A stretch of 39,101 bases of DNA from Chloroflexota bacterium. Lineage in GTDB: Bacteria > Chloroflexota > UBA11872. The DNA lies in contig JAJEGF010000040.1 of assembly GCA_022820025.1 (NCBI GenBank), positions 1-39,101 on the forward strand, given 5' to 3'. Below are positions 31,527 to 39,101 of the stretch, piece after piece. A model generated the notes under the pieces. The model made no database searches and had not been told where the DNA came from. It saw nothing but the letters and a program-made list of their open reading frames with translations. The position numbers and the translations under genes are program-made. How positions within the stretch are numbered: the stretch's first letter is position 1; each line of letters starts with the position of its first letter.

Positions 31527-33317
31527 CTACGGCATACGCCGCCCGATCCGCCGGATCACCGTGCGATGCACGCCCAGCGCGCCAAGCCCCAGCGCGCCAA
31601 GGACCGCCGCGATCGGGGCAACGATGATCCCTATGACAATCGCCGCGTTGGCCGTCCACTGCCCGATCCGCGTCAAGACCTCAACCGAATTGTCAACCGT
31701 CTCGCCGGGGTCCCAGTCGTCGCTCTCACTTGCGACGAACTCTCCGTCTTCGCCCTTGGGAATCGCGGTGATGAACGTCACGCGTCGGTTATCCACGCGT
31801 GCCCGGTCGCTTTCCGTGGACTCGATCGACGTTGCGAGCCACTGTCGTCCGGTATCGGCATCCAGCCGGACGACGTAGCTCACGCTGCCGCTCGCGCCGG
31901 GTGAAAGCTCGGGAAACTCCCACACGATCTCATTCCGGTCGGCGTCAAATCGCCCGCCCCGATTCGCGCGCATGAACGTCATGCCGGCGGGAAGCCGCTC
32001 GACCAGGCGCACGTCCCGCGCGTCCCCGTTCCCTCGATTCGAGTAATTCAGCACCATGGTCAACTCTTGATCGATTTCAATCTCGAGGTCGGGATCCTGC
32101 TGCAGGCTCAGGTCCACGAAGAACGGCAACGTGACGCCGGCCTGGTCCTGTTCCCTGTTGCGAACATCGCTGTCCGTGCTCGCCTCGGCGCTCAGTCGCA
32201 TCGCCTGCCCGTCACCCTCAAGGCGAACGCGCGTGCGAAGTTCCAGTGACTGCCCCGGCGCCATTCGGTCGATCGTCCACACCACGCTATGGGTGGATTG
32301 GTCGTACTGCCCTGGCTTCGTGGCGTTCTGGAACACCAAACCCGGGTCAAGCTGATCGCGAACGGTCACGTTCCGCAGTTCCACCGTCCCGTCATTGATC
32401 ACGCTGATCGGAAACTCGACCGAGTCGTGCATGGAGTACTGGTCGGGCGCCCGCCGTTCCACTCGAAGGTCCGGGATCGGATGCAGATTGACCGTGACGG
32501 TCGACAGCGCCGCCTGGTCCGCCAGCACGTTCAGTTGTCCCTGGAACGTCTCGATCTGCTCACGCACCTGGGCAACTTCGCGCTGTACGTCCAGCGTGTC
32601 CTGCACGGTCCTGGACGTCGCCATGATTTCCAGCAATTGCTGCTCGGTGGCCTGCGCGTTTCGCATCCGTGACTCGATGTCCGTAAACGCAGCCGTAACG
32701 TCCTGCCCGGTCACGTCCTCGGCCACCACCTCGCGCCCGTGAGCGCGCACACGGTCGACTGTCTCGTCAAAGCGCTCGGCCGGCACCCGCAACGTGATCG
32801 AACTGATCCGGTACGGCTCGTTGCCTCCGATTTTGGTGTGCGACACGAAGGCCCCGGGAATCGAAGCCACGATCCCCCGGATCGCCTTCACGCTCGTCGA
32901 CACGTCCGCCACCACGATCCCGATGCTTGCGGTGCGAATGACCTTGCGGGTGGTATTCGGAACCTGCGTCTCAGCGGTCAACAGCGAGCCGGTCGATGTC
33001 TGGCTCGGTGCGCCATCCGCCGGCACCGCCTCCTGGACGACCGTGCCCGTCTCCCCCGGATCCGTGGTCGCGACGGCGTCGAATTGGACCGCCTGCGTCA
33101 CCACCTTTTCGACCTGTACCGACCTCTGAGCTGCCGTTGGAGCGGCCACTGGGGCGGCAGCGGCAGCTGGCATGGCAGCCGGCCGGGCCACCATCTTCGC
33201 AACGGCTGGGGGCTGTGCAGCCTGAGGGGCCTCGGCCGACGAACTTTCTCCGCACGACGCCACCAGCATCGCCGCCAGCGGAATCGCCACTATCAGCGAT
33301 CGTCTCGGTCCTCGCAT
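31527..33317 (-). CDS. DUF4349/DUF11 lipoprotein, paralogue A
   Basis: The ATG at 33317 has GGAGG with 6-nt spacing and gives 596 residues. The signal sequence ends in a lipobox LVASC (about residues 18-22). A Pro/Ala/Val/Gln-rich linker precedes a DUF4349 domain (about 125-290), with RKVIRTASIGIVVADV, TLRVPAERFDETVDRV and the coiled-coil DIESRMRNAQATEQQLLEIM. Two DUF11-like beta domains follow (about 295-510), with DQLDPGLVFQNA and LPAGMTFMRAN motifs. A C-terminal transmembrane helix and basic tail close it. It would span the envelope as a lipid-anchored and membrane-anchored protein. Function unknown; a shorter paralogue lies upstream. Confidence 0.82.
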   Translation of the reverse strand: MRGPRRSLIVAIPLAAMLVASCGESSSAEAPQAAQPPAVAKMVARPAAMPAAAAAPVAAPTAAQRSVQVEKVVTQAVQFDAVATTDPGETGTVVQEAVPADGAPSQTSTGSLLTAETQVPNTTRKVIRTASIGIVVADVSTSVKAIRGIVASIPGAFVSHTKIGGNEPYRISSITLRVPAERFDETVDRVRAHGREVVAEDVTGQDVTAAFTDIESRMRNAQATEQQLLEIMATSRTVQDTLDVQREVAQVREQIETFQGQLNVLADQAALSTVTVNLHPIPDLRVERRAPDQYSMHDSVEFPISVINDGTVELRNVTVRDQLDPGLVFQNATKPGQYDQSTHSVVWTIDRMAPGQSLELRTRVRLEGDGQAMRLSAEASTDSDVRNREQDQAGVTLPFFVDLSLQQDPDLEIEIDQELTMVLNYSNRGNGDARDVRLVERLPAGMTFMRANRGGRFDADRNEIVWEFPELSPGASGSVSYVVRLDADTGRQWLATSIESTESDRARVDNRRVTFITAIPKGEDGEFVASESDDWDPGETVDNSVEVLTRIGQWTANAAIVIGIIVAPIAAVLGALGLGALGVHRTVIRRIGRRMP

Positions 33318-33492
33318 CGCTAGCCTCCTCGCCAGATACATGCTTCGGCGCCGCCCGACAGGTGCTGAGACTCTCTTACGTCGATGCCGCTGCTTTGCAC
33401 ACTGCGCGCCATCGACGATGACCTCAACTTAGGGGACGCACCCCCGTCGGTACAACGTCACCTCGGCTCTGTCAGTACGGCTCCACAGATAA

Positions 33493-33520
33493 CTACGCCA
33501 ACGCGACGAGATTCGTTCCC
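33493..33520 (-). promoter_or_regulatory. conserved GGGAAC-N17-CGTAG element upstream of paralogue A
   Basis: On the minus strand GGAAC (33515-33519) and CGTAG (33493-33497) are separated by exactly 17 nt and followed by TTATCTGT. The same words and spacing occur before paralogue B (35468-35495). GGAAC with a CGT-type -10 is the form of many ECF sigma promoters. It is about 175 nt before the start codon. Confidence 0.5.
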
Positions 33521-33591
33521 TGCGTTCTGGGCCTCATCTGTCACGAATTCACCGCACGGCCGTGCCGAGACTCCCGACCGCTGGCCTACGC

Positions 33592-35328
33592 TTACGCCTC
33601 CGAGCGGGTCCGCCGTCGCTTGATCGCCCGTATGCCGCGCCAGACCAGCACCCCAACCACCGCAAACGGCCCCGCCACGATCACCACCACGATCGCCGCA
33701 TTCGCCAGGAACCGCAGGACATCCAGCAGTAGGCCCACCGCGTCTCGCGCCGTCGACCCCGGTCCGAACACGTCCCGGTCCGCCACGTCTTCCGGCAGCG
33801 CCGTCAGGAACGTCACCACCCGGTTATCCACCTCGGCCCGGTCCTCACCCGCAAACTCGATAGCGGTCTCGGTCTGGAACCGTCCCTCGCTCCGCTCCAC
33901 CCGCGCCTCGTAGAACACGCCCAGCCCCGAGTCCGGGGCCATGCGCGGGAACTCCCACACCACCGTCCTTGAGCCCTCGTCGTAGCGCCCGCCGCCCTCC
34001 GCGCGCACGAACGTCATGCCCTCCGGCAGACGCTCCGTCAGCCGAACCTCCCGCGCGTCCCCGTTGCCGCGATTGTGGAAGTTGATGTAGTAGCTGACGT
34101 CCCGACCCACCGGCACCGACGCCTCGCCCTCCTTGAACACGCTCAGGTCCACGTGAAACGGCAACGTCGCCTCCGCCCGGTCCTCATCCGGTTCGCGCAC
34201 CACGCCCGCCGCCGTGATCGTCGCCGTCACCTGCATCGGCGACCCGTCGCCCTCCAGCCGCACCCGCGACCACACGTCTTGCGAGGTGTTCGCGCCCACC
34301 CGGTCGATCTCCCAGACCACGCTATGCGTCGCCGCCTCGTACACCCCTGGCGACGACGCCCACTCAAACACCATCCCCGGCGCCAGCTGGTCCCGCACCA
34401 CCACGTCGCGCAGGTCCACCGTGCCGTGATTGGCGATCGTGATCGGCATCTCCGTGCTGCCGTGCATCACGTACCCCTCGGGCGATAGCCGCTCGATCCG
34501 CAGGTCCGGCGCCGGATGCAACCGCACCGTGATGGTCGCCAAATCCGTCTGGTTCGCCAACAGGTTCAGTTGCCCCTGCAGCACCTCGATGCGAGAGCGC
34601 ACCTCCAGCAATTCCCGCTGCACCTCCAGCGTGTCGCTCACCGTCCGCGCCGTCGCCAGGATGTCCAGCAGTTGACGCTCCGTCGCCTGCGCCGTCCGCA
34701 GCCGCGCCTCCAGGTCCGTGAACTCCGCCGTCACGTCGCGCCCGCCAATGTCCTCGAACACCACCTCGCTGCCCTGCTCGCGCACCAGCCCCCGAACCTC
34801 GTCAAACCGCTCCACCGGCACCCGCAGCGTCACCGTGCTGATCGACCTCGGATCGTCGTCTCGCACGTCCGCCGAGTCCACAAACGCCCCCGGAATCCCA
34901 TCCACCAGCGCCTTCAGATCCCGCACGGCCGCGTCCACGTCCCCAACCACGATTCCAACCGTCGCGTCCCGAATCACTCGCCGCGCCGGCGCCGCCTGTT
35001 CAGCCTCGGTGACCACCTGCTTCATCGCGGTCGCCCCGACTTCCTGCACGACAATCTGCTGCGCCGTCGTGGGAGGCGCCGTTGGCGCCGCGGCAACCCG
35101 AACCGCTGCCCGCTCCGCCGCCATCCCCATCGCCGTCGCCGTATCGCGCGACATGCGATCGCTCTCCTGCACAACCATCGCCGCCGGCCCCTCCGGGGCC
35201 ATGGCCATCGCGGGCGCGGCCATCGACCGCTCCTCCTCGTCCCCGCCAAACGGAAACTCGCCGCACGCCGCCAAAAGCAGCACGCCGACCACCAAAGCCA
35301 CCGCCAGCACTCGGAATCCCCTGGGCAT
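33592..35328 (-). CDS. DUF4349/DUF11 lipoprotein, paralogue B
   Basis: The ATG at 35328 has AGGAG with 6-nt spacing (GTG at 35331 is too close) and gives 578 residues. The lipobox is LLAAC in the signal sequence. Order is as in paralogue A: linker, DUF4349 (RRVIRDATVGIVVGDV, TLRVPVERFDEVRGLV, DLEARLRTAQATERQLLDIL), two DUF11-like domains, then one transmembrane helix and a basic tail. The DUF4349 domain is typical of membrane lipoproteins of unknown role. The paralogue pair is in tandem with 274 nt between coding regions. Confidence 0.82.
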   Translation of the reverse strand: MPRGFRVLAVALVVGVLLLAACGEFPFGGDEEERSMAAPAMAMAPEGPAAMVVQESDRMSRDTATAMGMAAERAAVRVAAAPTAPPTTAQQIVVQEVGATAMKQVVTEAEQAAPARRVIRDATVGIVVGDVDAAVRDLKALVDGIPGAFVDSADVRDDDPRSISTVTLRVPVERFDEVRGLVREQGSEVVFEDIGGRDVTAEFTDLEARLRTAQATERQLLDILATARTVSDTLEVQRELLEVRSRIEVLQGQLNLLANQTDLATITVRLHPAPDLRIERLSPEGYVMHGSTEMPITIANHGTVDLRDVVVRDQLAPGMVFEWASSPGVYEAATHSVVWEIDRVGANTSQDVWSRVRLEGDGSPMQVTATITAAGVVREPDEDRAEATLPFHVDLSVFKEGEASVPVGRDVSYYINFHNRGNGDAREVRLTERLPEGMTFVRAEGGGRYDEGSRTVVWEFPRMAPDSGLGVFYEARVERSEGRFQTETAIEFAGEDRAEVDNRVVTFLTALPEDVADRDVFGPGSTARDAVGLLLDVLRFLANAAIVVVIVAGPFAVVGVLVWRGIRAIKRRRTRSEA

Positions 35329-35467
35329 CACGCGCTCCTGTTGACGTTGACGTCCGGGAAGCGGCCCCCGGGCGCTGCCGGCGGACCCTTCCCCTTCAAG
35401 ACTAACGGCGCCACCGCGAATTCGTATCGACCCGAGTCAACCGCTACAAGTGACGCTGTACAAATAA

Positions 35468-35495
35468 CTACGCCGCCCAACCCCAAATCGTTCCC
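35468..35495 (-). promoter_or_regulatory. conserved GGGAAC-N17-CGTAG element upstream of paralogue B
   Basis: GGAAC (35490-35494) and CGTAG (35468-35472) on the minus strand, 17 nt apart, followed by TTATTTGT. It matches the element before paralogue A in words and spacing. It is 140 nt before the ATG and just after the Nudix stop, so paralogue B can be expressed independently of gyrA. Confidence 0.5.
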
Positions 35496-35511
35496 TCGCC
35501 CTCGATTCCCC

Positions 35512-36063
35512 CTACCACCCCGCCACCTCCGCCGCCAACCCATACAGATCCGCCAGATCCCCCCGCCCAATCGCCCGAAACCGCCCCTGCGCCTCTTCCA
35601 ATGACACCGTCAACACCTCAACCACATCCTCGCCGTCCCCAATCGTCGGCTCCCTCGCCAGCTCCACCCGACCCACCCCCACCAGCCGCTGAAACCTCGG
35701 ATGCGGCAAATGCGGCCGGTACGGCGCCTCGGCCGTCGACACGCAATCCCACACCCCAAACGGCTTGAAGCTCTTCAGCGTCGCCCCCGCCTCTTCCATC
35801 AGCTCCCGCCGCAGCGCCGCTTCAATCGACTCCCCGGGCTCCCGCGTCCCTCCGGGAATCTCTAGCCGTCCGTCCCCAGTCGCCAGCACCACCCAGCCCG
35901 CCGACGTATAGGGCACAAGATTCACGTTGGCCACCAACTCGTCCGAAGGAGCCTTGTCAATCCGTCGAAACGTCGCCGTAGCGAATCCCCAGTCCGCTGG
36001 CGCAAACAACCCCGGAAACCGCGCAGCCTCGCTACCCGCCGCCGTTCTCCCCGTCGCGCCCAT
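35512..36063 (-). CDS. Nudix hydrolase
   Basis: The product has 183 residues. The Nudix box G-x5-E-x7-RE-x2-EE-x-G is complete in [24 protein letters not shown] (two parts, about residues 69-92). The enzyme should hydrolyse a nucleoside diphosphate linked to another group, with Mg2+ or Mn2+. Flanking regions do not show which substrate. The start ATG lies within the gyrA 3' end (32-nt overlap), so translation may be coupled to gyrA. Confidence 0.9.
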   Translation of the reverse strand: MGATGRTAAGSEAARFPGLFAPADWGFATATFRRIDKAPSDELVANVNLVPYTSAGWVVLATGDGRLEIPGGTREPGESIEAALRRELMEEAGATLKSFKPFGVWDCVSTAEAPYRPHLPHPRFQRLVGVGRVELAREPTIGDGEDVVEVLTVSLEEAQGRFRAIGRGDLADLYGLAAEVAGW

Positions 36064-38494
36064 CCGCCAGCCGCGCCACTCGCAGCAGGTCCACGCCCTC
36101 GTCCATTCGCATGATGATCACCCCGGCCGCCGCCCGCTTGATCGGGCGCACATTCCCCAGCCCGCAGCGCATCACCTGCCCGTCCGACGACACCAGCGCA
36201 ATCTCCTCGTTCTCCGCCAGCAACGTTCGCGCGTCCGCCACCTGGCCTGTCTTATCGCTCAGGATGATCGACTTCAGCCCCTGCCCGCCGCGCCCTTGCG
36301 ACCTGAACTCGCTCACCGCAACCTTCTTGCCATACCCGTTCGACGTCACCAGCAACACGAACCCGTCGTGCTGCGTCAGGTCCATTGCGGCGACCTCGTC
36401 CTCCTCGGCGAGCTTGATGGCCCGCACGCCCCCGCTGGTTCGCCCGCTCGCGCGCACGTCGTCCAGCGCGAACCGGATCGATATCCCGTTCCGCGTAAAG
36501 AACATCACGTGCGTCTCATCCGTCGCCAGCCGCACCCACACCAGCTCGTCGTCCTCGTCCAGGTCCATCGCCAGCAACCCGTTCGTCCGGATCGACACGA
36601 ACTGCGTCAGCGCGCTGCGCTTCACTTCGCCCTTCCGCGTCCCAAAGACCAGGTAGTCGCCCGCCTCGAAGTTCGGAATCGCCAGCACCGCCGTCGCCCG
36701 CTCGCCCTGCTCGATCGCCAGCAGGTTGATTAGGTTGTGCCCCTGCGCGTCGCGCCCCTGCTCCGGCAGTTCATACGCCCGCAGCCGGTACACCTTCCCT
36801 CGGTTCGTGAAAAACAGCAGGTGGTCGTGCGTATTCGCCACCAGGAAGTGCTCCACCACCCCGCCCGTCTTGCTGCGGAAGCCGCGAATGCCCTTGCCGC
36901 CCCGGCCCTGCCGCCGGTACGTATTCGCCGGCACCCGCTTCACGTACCCGCGCGACGACATCGTGATCAGGCAGTCCTGGTCCGCCACCAGGTCTTCCTC
37001 GTTGAACTCGCCCGACGCCTCGCGCTGGATCTCCGTCTTGCGCTCGTCGCCGAAGCGCTTGACCACCTCGCGCGTCTCGTCGCCAATGATCGCCAGCACC
37101 CGCGACTCGTCCGCCAGGATGTCCTGCAGGTCCCGGATCGTCGCGCGCACTTCCTCCAACTCCGCCAGGATCTGCTCGCGCTCCAGCCGCACCAGACGCC
37201 GCAACTGCATGTCCAAAATCGCGTTCGCCTGGATCTCCGTCAGCCCGAACGCCTGCATCAGGCCGTTGCGGGCCTCCTCCGTGTCGTCCGCCCCCCGGAT
37301 GATCGCGATCACCCTGTCGATGTCGTCCAGCGCGATCACATAGCCTTCCAGCAAGTGCTCGCGCGCCTGCGCCTTCTTCAGGTCGAACTCGGTCCGCCGC
37401 CGCACCACGTCCTGCCGGTGCTTCACAAAGAGCTCGACGAATCGCCGCAGCGGCAGCTGCTCCGGCTGCTCGTCCACCAGCGCCAGGTTGTTGATGCTGA
37501 ACGTCGACTGCAGCGCCGTGTGCTTGTACAGCTGATTCAGCACCGCCGCCGGCCGCGCGTCCCCGCGCAACTCAACGACCACCCGCATGCCATGACGGTC
37601 CGACTCGTCCCGGATGTCGCGCACGCCGGCAATCACCTTGTCCCGCACCAGCGCGGCAATCTTCTCCACCAGCTTCGACTTGTTCACCAGGTAGGGAATC
37701 TCCGAAACCACCAGCGCCATCGTCGTGCCGCGCACTTCCTCCACGTTCACCACCGCCCGCACGCTGATCCGCCCGCGACCCTGCGTATACGCCTGCTCGA
37801 TGCCCTCGGCCCCAACGATGATCCCGCCGGTCGGAAAGTCAGGCCCCCGCACGAACCGCATCAGGTCCCGCGACGTCGCTTCCGGGTTCTCGATGTAATG
37901 CTCGATAGCCCGCCCCACCTCGCGCAGGTTGTGCGGCGGAATGCTCGTCGCCATCCCCACCGCGATGCCCGTGGACCCATTGATCAGCAGGTTCGGCACC
38001 ACCGACGGCAGCACCTCAGGCATTTCCGCGGTCCCGTCGAAGTTGTCGACAAAATCCACCGTGTCCCGATCCAGGTCATCCAGCATCGCCGCGGCAATCG
38101 GCGTCAGCCGCGATTCCGTGTAGCGCATCGCCGCCGCCGGATCCCCGTCCACCGACCCGAAATTGCCCTGCCCGTCCACCAGCGGATACCGAATCGAAAA
38201 CGGCTGCGCCATCCGCACCAGCGCGTCATACAGCGCCTGGTCGCCGTGCGGGTGATACTTCCCCATCGTGTCGCCCACCACCCGCGCCGCCTTGCGGTAG
38301 GCCGCGTTCGGCGTCGCCGAAATCTCCTCCATCGAGTACAGCAGCCGCCGGTGTACCGGCTTCAACCCGTCGCGCACGTCCGGAATCGCCCGCGCGACGA
38401 TCGTGCTCATCGCATAGTCGATATACGAGGTCTCCATCTCCTCGACAATGTCGACCTCTCGAATCCCGTCCTCCCCCACAAACTCCTCCGTCAC
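36032..38494 (-). CDS. gyrA: DNA gyrase subunit A
   Basis: The product has 820 residues from GTG 38494 with GGAGG upstream. The breakage-reunion domain has [39 protein letters not shown] and the catalytic tyrosine Y125 in MRYTESRL. The GyrA-box QGRGGKG is present in the C-terminal beta-pinwheel ([13 protein letters not shown]), which marks gyrase rather than topoisomerase IV. The residue aligned with E. coli Ser83 is Gln (Q86), while the Asp87 position is Asp (D90). The enzyme introduces negative supercoils with GyrB, which is not in the window. The stop overlaps the Nudix gene. Confidence 0.97.
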   Translation of the reverse strand: MTEEFVGEDGIREVDIVEEMETSYIDYAMSTIVARAIPDVRDGLKPVHRRLLYSMEEISATPNAAYRKAARVVGDTMGKYHPHGDQALYDALVRMAQPFSIRYPLVDGQGNFGSVDGDPAAAMRYTESRLTPIAAAMLDDLDRDTVDFVDNFDGTAEMPEVLPSVVPNLLINGSTGIAVGMATSIPPHNLREVGRAIEHYIENPEATSRDLMRFVRGPDFPTGGIIVGAEGIEQAYTQGRGRISVRAVVNVEEVRGTTMALVVSEIPYLVNKSKLVEKIAALVRDKVIAGVRDIRDESDRHGMRVVVELRGDARPAAVLNQLYKHTALQSTFSINNLALVDEQPEQLPLRRFVELFVKHRQDVVRRRTEFDLKKAQAREHLLEGYVIALDDIDRVIAIIRGADDTEEARNGLMQAFGLTEIQANAILDMQLRRLVRLEREQILAELEEVRATIRDLQDILADESRVLAIIGDETREVVKRFGDERKTEIQREASGEFNEEDLVADQDCLITMSSRGYVKRVPANTYRRQGRGGKGIRGFRSKTGGVVEHFLVANTHDHLLFFTNRGKVYRLRAYELPEQGRDAQGHNLINLLAIEQGERATAVLAIPNFEAGDYLVFGTRKGEVKRSALTQFVSIRTNGLLAMDLDEDDELVWVRLATDETHVMFFTRNGISIRFALDDVRASGRTSGGVRAIKLAEEDEVAAMDLTQHDGFVLLVTSNGYGKKVAVSEFRSQGRGGQGLKSIILSDKTGQVADARTLLAENEEIALVSSDGQVMRCGLGNVRPIKRAAAGVIIMRMDEGVDLLRVARLADGRDGENGGG

Positions 38495-38666
38495 GCCCCT
38501 CCACTCCCCTCGTCAAAAACGTCTGGCTGCTCTTCTCCCTCTCCCCGTGGGAGAGGGCTGGGGTGAGGGTCTTCCGGGCAACCACCGCTGGTCAGGCAAA
38601 GATCTCTCCTGCGCGAGAGGGCTAGGGTGAGGGGGCTTCCGCGCAACCGCCGAACCCACACTGAGC

Positions 38667-38765
38667 CGCCTCTTTCTCCCTCTCCCTTGAGAGAGAGGGT
38701 CGGGGTGAGGGTGGCTGCCGGCCCCAGCAACCTCGCAACGTCACCAGCAACCAACACCGTCAGAT
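38667..38765. repeat. 99-bp exact direct repeat, first copy
   Basis: This stretch recurs without a mismatch at 39003-39101, 336 bp downstream, where it reaches the end of the window. It contains one complete CTCTCCC hairpin unit and a CAGCAACC-rich tail. The match continues to the last base given, so its true length is not known. Confidence 0.9.
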
Positions 38766-39002
38766 TCGCTCTTATCCCTCTCCTGGGGGAGAGGGCAGGG
38801 TGAGCGGTCTTCCGGTCGTGCGCCCCACGCCGGCAACCATGCAGAGATCCACGCACCCACCTGCCGCGCCAGTCTTCACCCTCTCCAAGGGGAGAGGCAG
38901 GTTCGGGCGTCTTCGGCCGAAACCGGTGAGGGGTCTTCCGGGCGAAACGTCCCTCAAATCCCAGCCCAGCCTCAGAACCCGGGCCGTCCATTAGCGGCCG
39001 AG

Positions 39003-39101
39003 CGCCTCTTTCTCCCTCTCCCTTGAGAGAGAGGGTCGGGGTGAGGGTGGCTGCCGGCCCCAGCAACCTCGCAACGTCACCAGCAACCAACACCGTCAGA
39101 T
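39003..39101. repeat. 99-bp exact direct repeat, second copy (cut by window end)
   Basis: Identical to 38667-38765 over all 99 bases. The window stops inside the repeat, which is a common place for an assembly to break. Confidence 0.9.

Larger units (their letters stand above)
38495..39101. repeat. cluster of CTCTCCC-hairpin intergenic repeats
   Basis: No gene is visible in these 607 bases. Six copies of a short element follow each other: near 38531-38579, 38601-38643, 38669-38717, 38769-38817, 38874-38943 and 39005-39055. Each has CTCTCC-type and GGAGAG-type arms forming a hairpin, then GGTGAGGG, and most end in a CTTCCGG or CTTCCGC word. The 38874 copy matches the interior of the element at 31330-31490. 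A near copy of that element's end, GCAAAGATCTC, lies at 38596-38606. These look like REP/MITE-type repeats. Confidence 0.75.

Noticed and set aside
36737..38566. Long antisense frame opposite gyrA (609 codons)
   Set aside because: His/Arg/Pro-rich shadow of gyrA third-position GC bias.

Overview
The window is high-GC, densely packed bacterial chromosome with housekeeping genes spread along it: rpsR (partial), dnaE, pgsA, a rodZ-like gene, mnmG and gyrA. The accessory set (aldehyde ferredoxin oxidoreductase with a MoaD-like partner, SMP-30 lactonase, Gfo/Idh/MocA oxidoreductase, aldo/keto reductase, twin DUF4349 lipoproteins) and the frequent GTG/TTG starts would fit an uncultured Chloroflexota-type organism. 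No 16S gene is present, so the assignment is a low-confidence inference. The window ends inside a repeat, as an assembly contig often does.

Layout. 1-2892: S18 end, membrane-anchored parvulin, MFS transporter, small zinc-ribbon membrane protein. 3022-6906: DnaE with a long disordered linker. 6959-9951: NYN nuclease behind an intrinsic terminator, aldo/keto reductase, SMP-30 lactonase. 9966-10615: VapBC-type toxin-antitoxin pair. 10738-13965: MoaD-like/AOR pair and a CDF metal exporter. 14303-18042: tandem SRPBCC paralogues, TfoX-N protein, VOC protein, ABC exporter. 18100-22804: a defence/mobile island. 22824-25269: Gfo/Idh/MocA, pgsA and rodZ-like genes. 25311-29177: a tightly coupled four-gene membrane operon of unknown function. 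29303-31288: mnmG. 31330-31490: a MITE-like element with inverted ends and a target-site duplication. 31527-35328: two DUF4349/DUF11 lipoprotein paralogues sharing a promoter-like element. 35512-38494: Nudix hydrolase overlapping gyrA. 38495-39101: an intergenic cluster of CTCTCCC-hairpin repeats, including a 99-bp exact direct repeat.

The most interesting locus is 19028-20076 inside the island. An HNH endonuclease gene runs into a gene for a protein with RAMP/Cas7-like features. That gene is followed, 25 nt after its stop, by an array of 5-nt units (GGCNN in the sense of the genes, fixed GGC and variable dinucleotide). The array holds phase for 90-100 nt and is capped by a strong 38-nt hairpin. 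No cas1/cas2 or ordinary CRISPR is visible. I infer a candidate RNA-plus-Cas7-like module of phage origin. Its neighbours support a defence or mobile setting: a low-GC gene with a C-terminal nucleoside deoxyribosyltransferase/TIR-like domain, two MNT-type nucleotidyltransferase pairs (HI0074-like and HepT) and a second PIN toxin pair.
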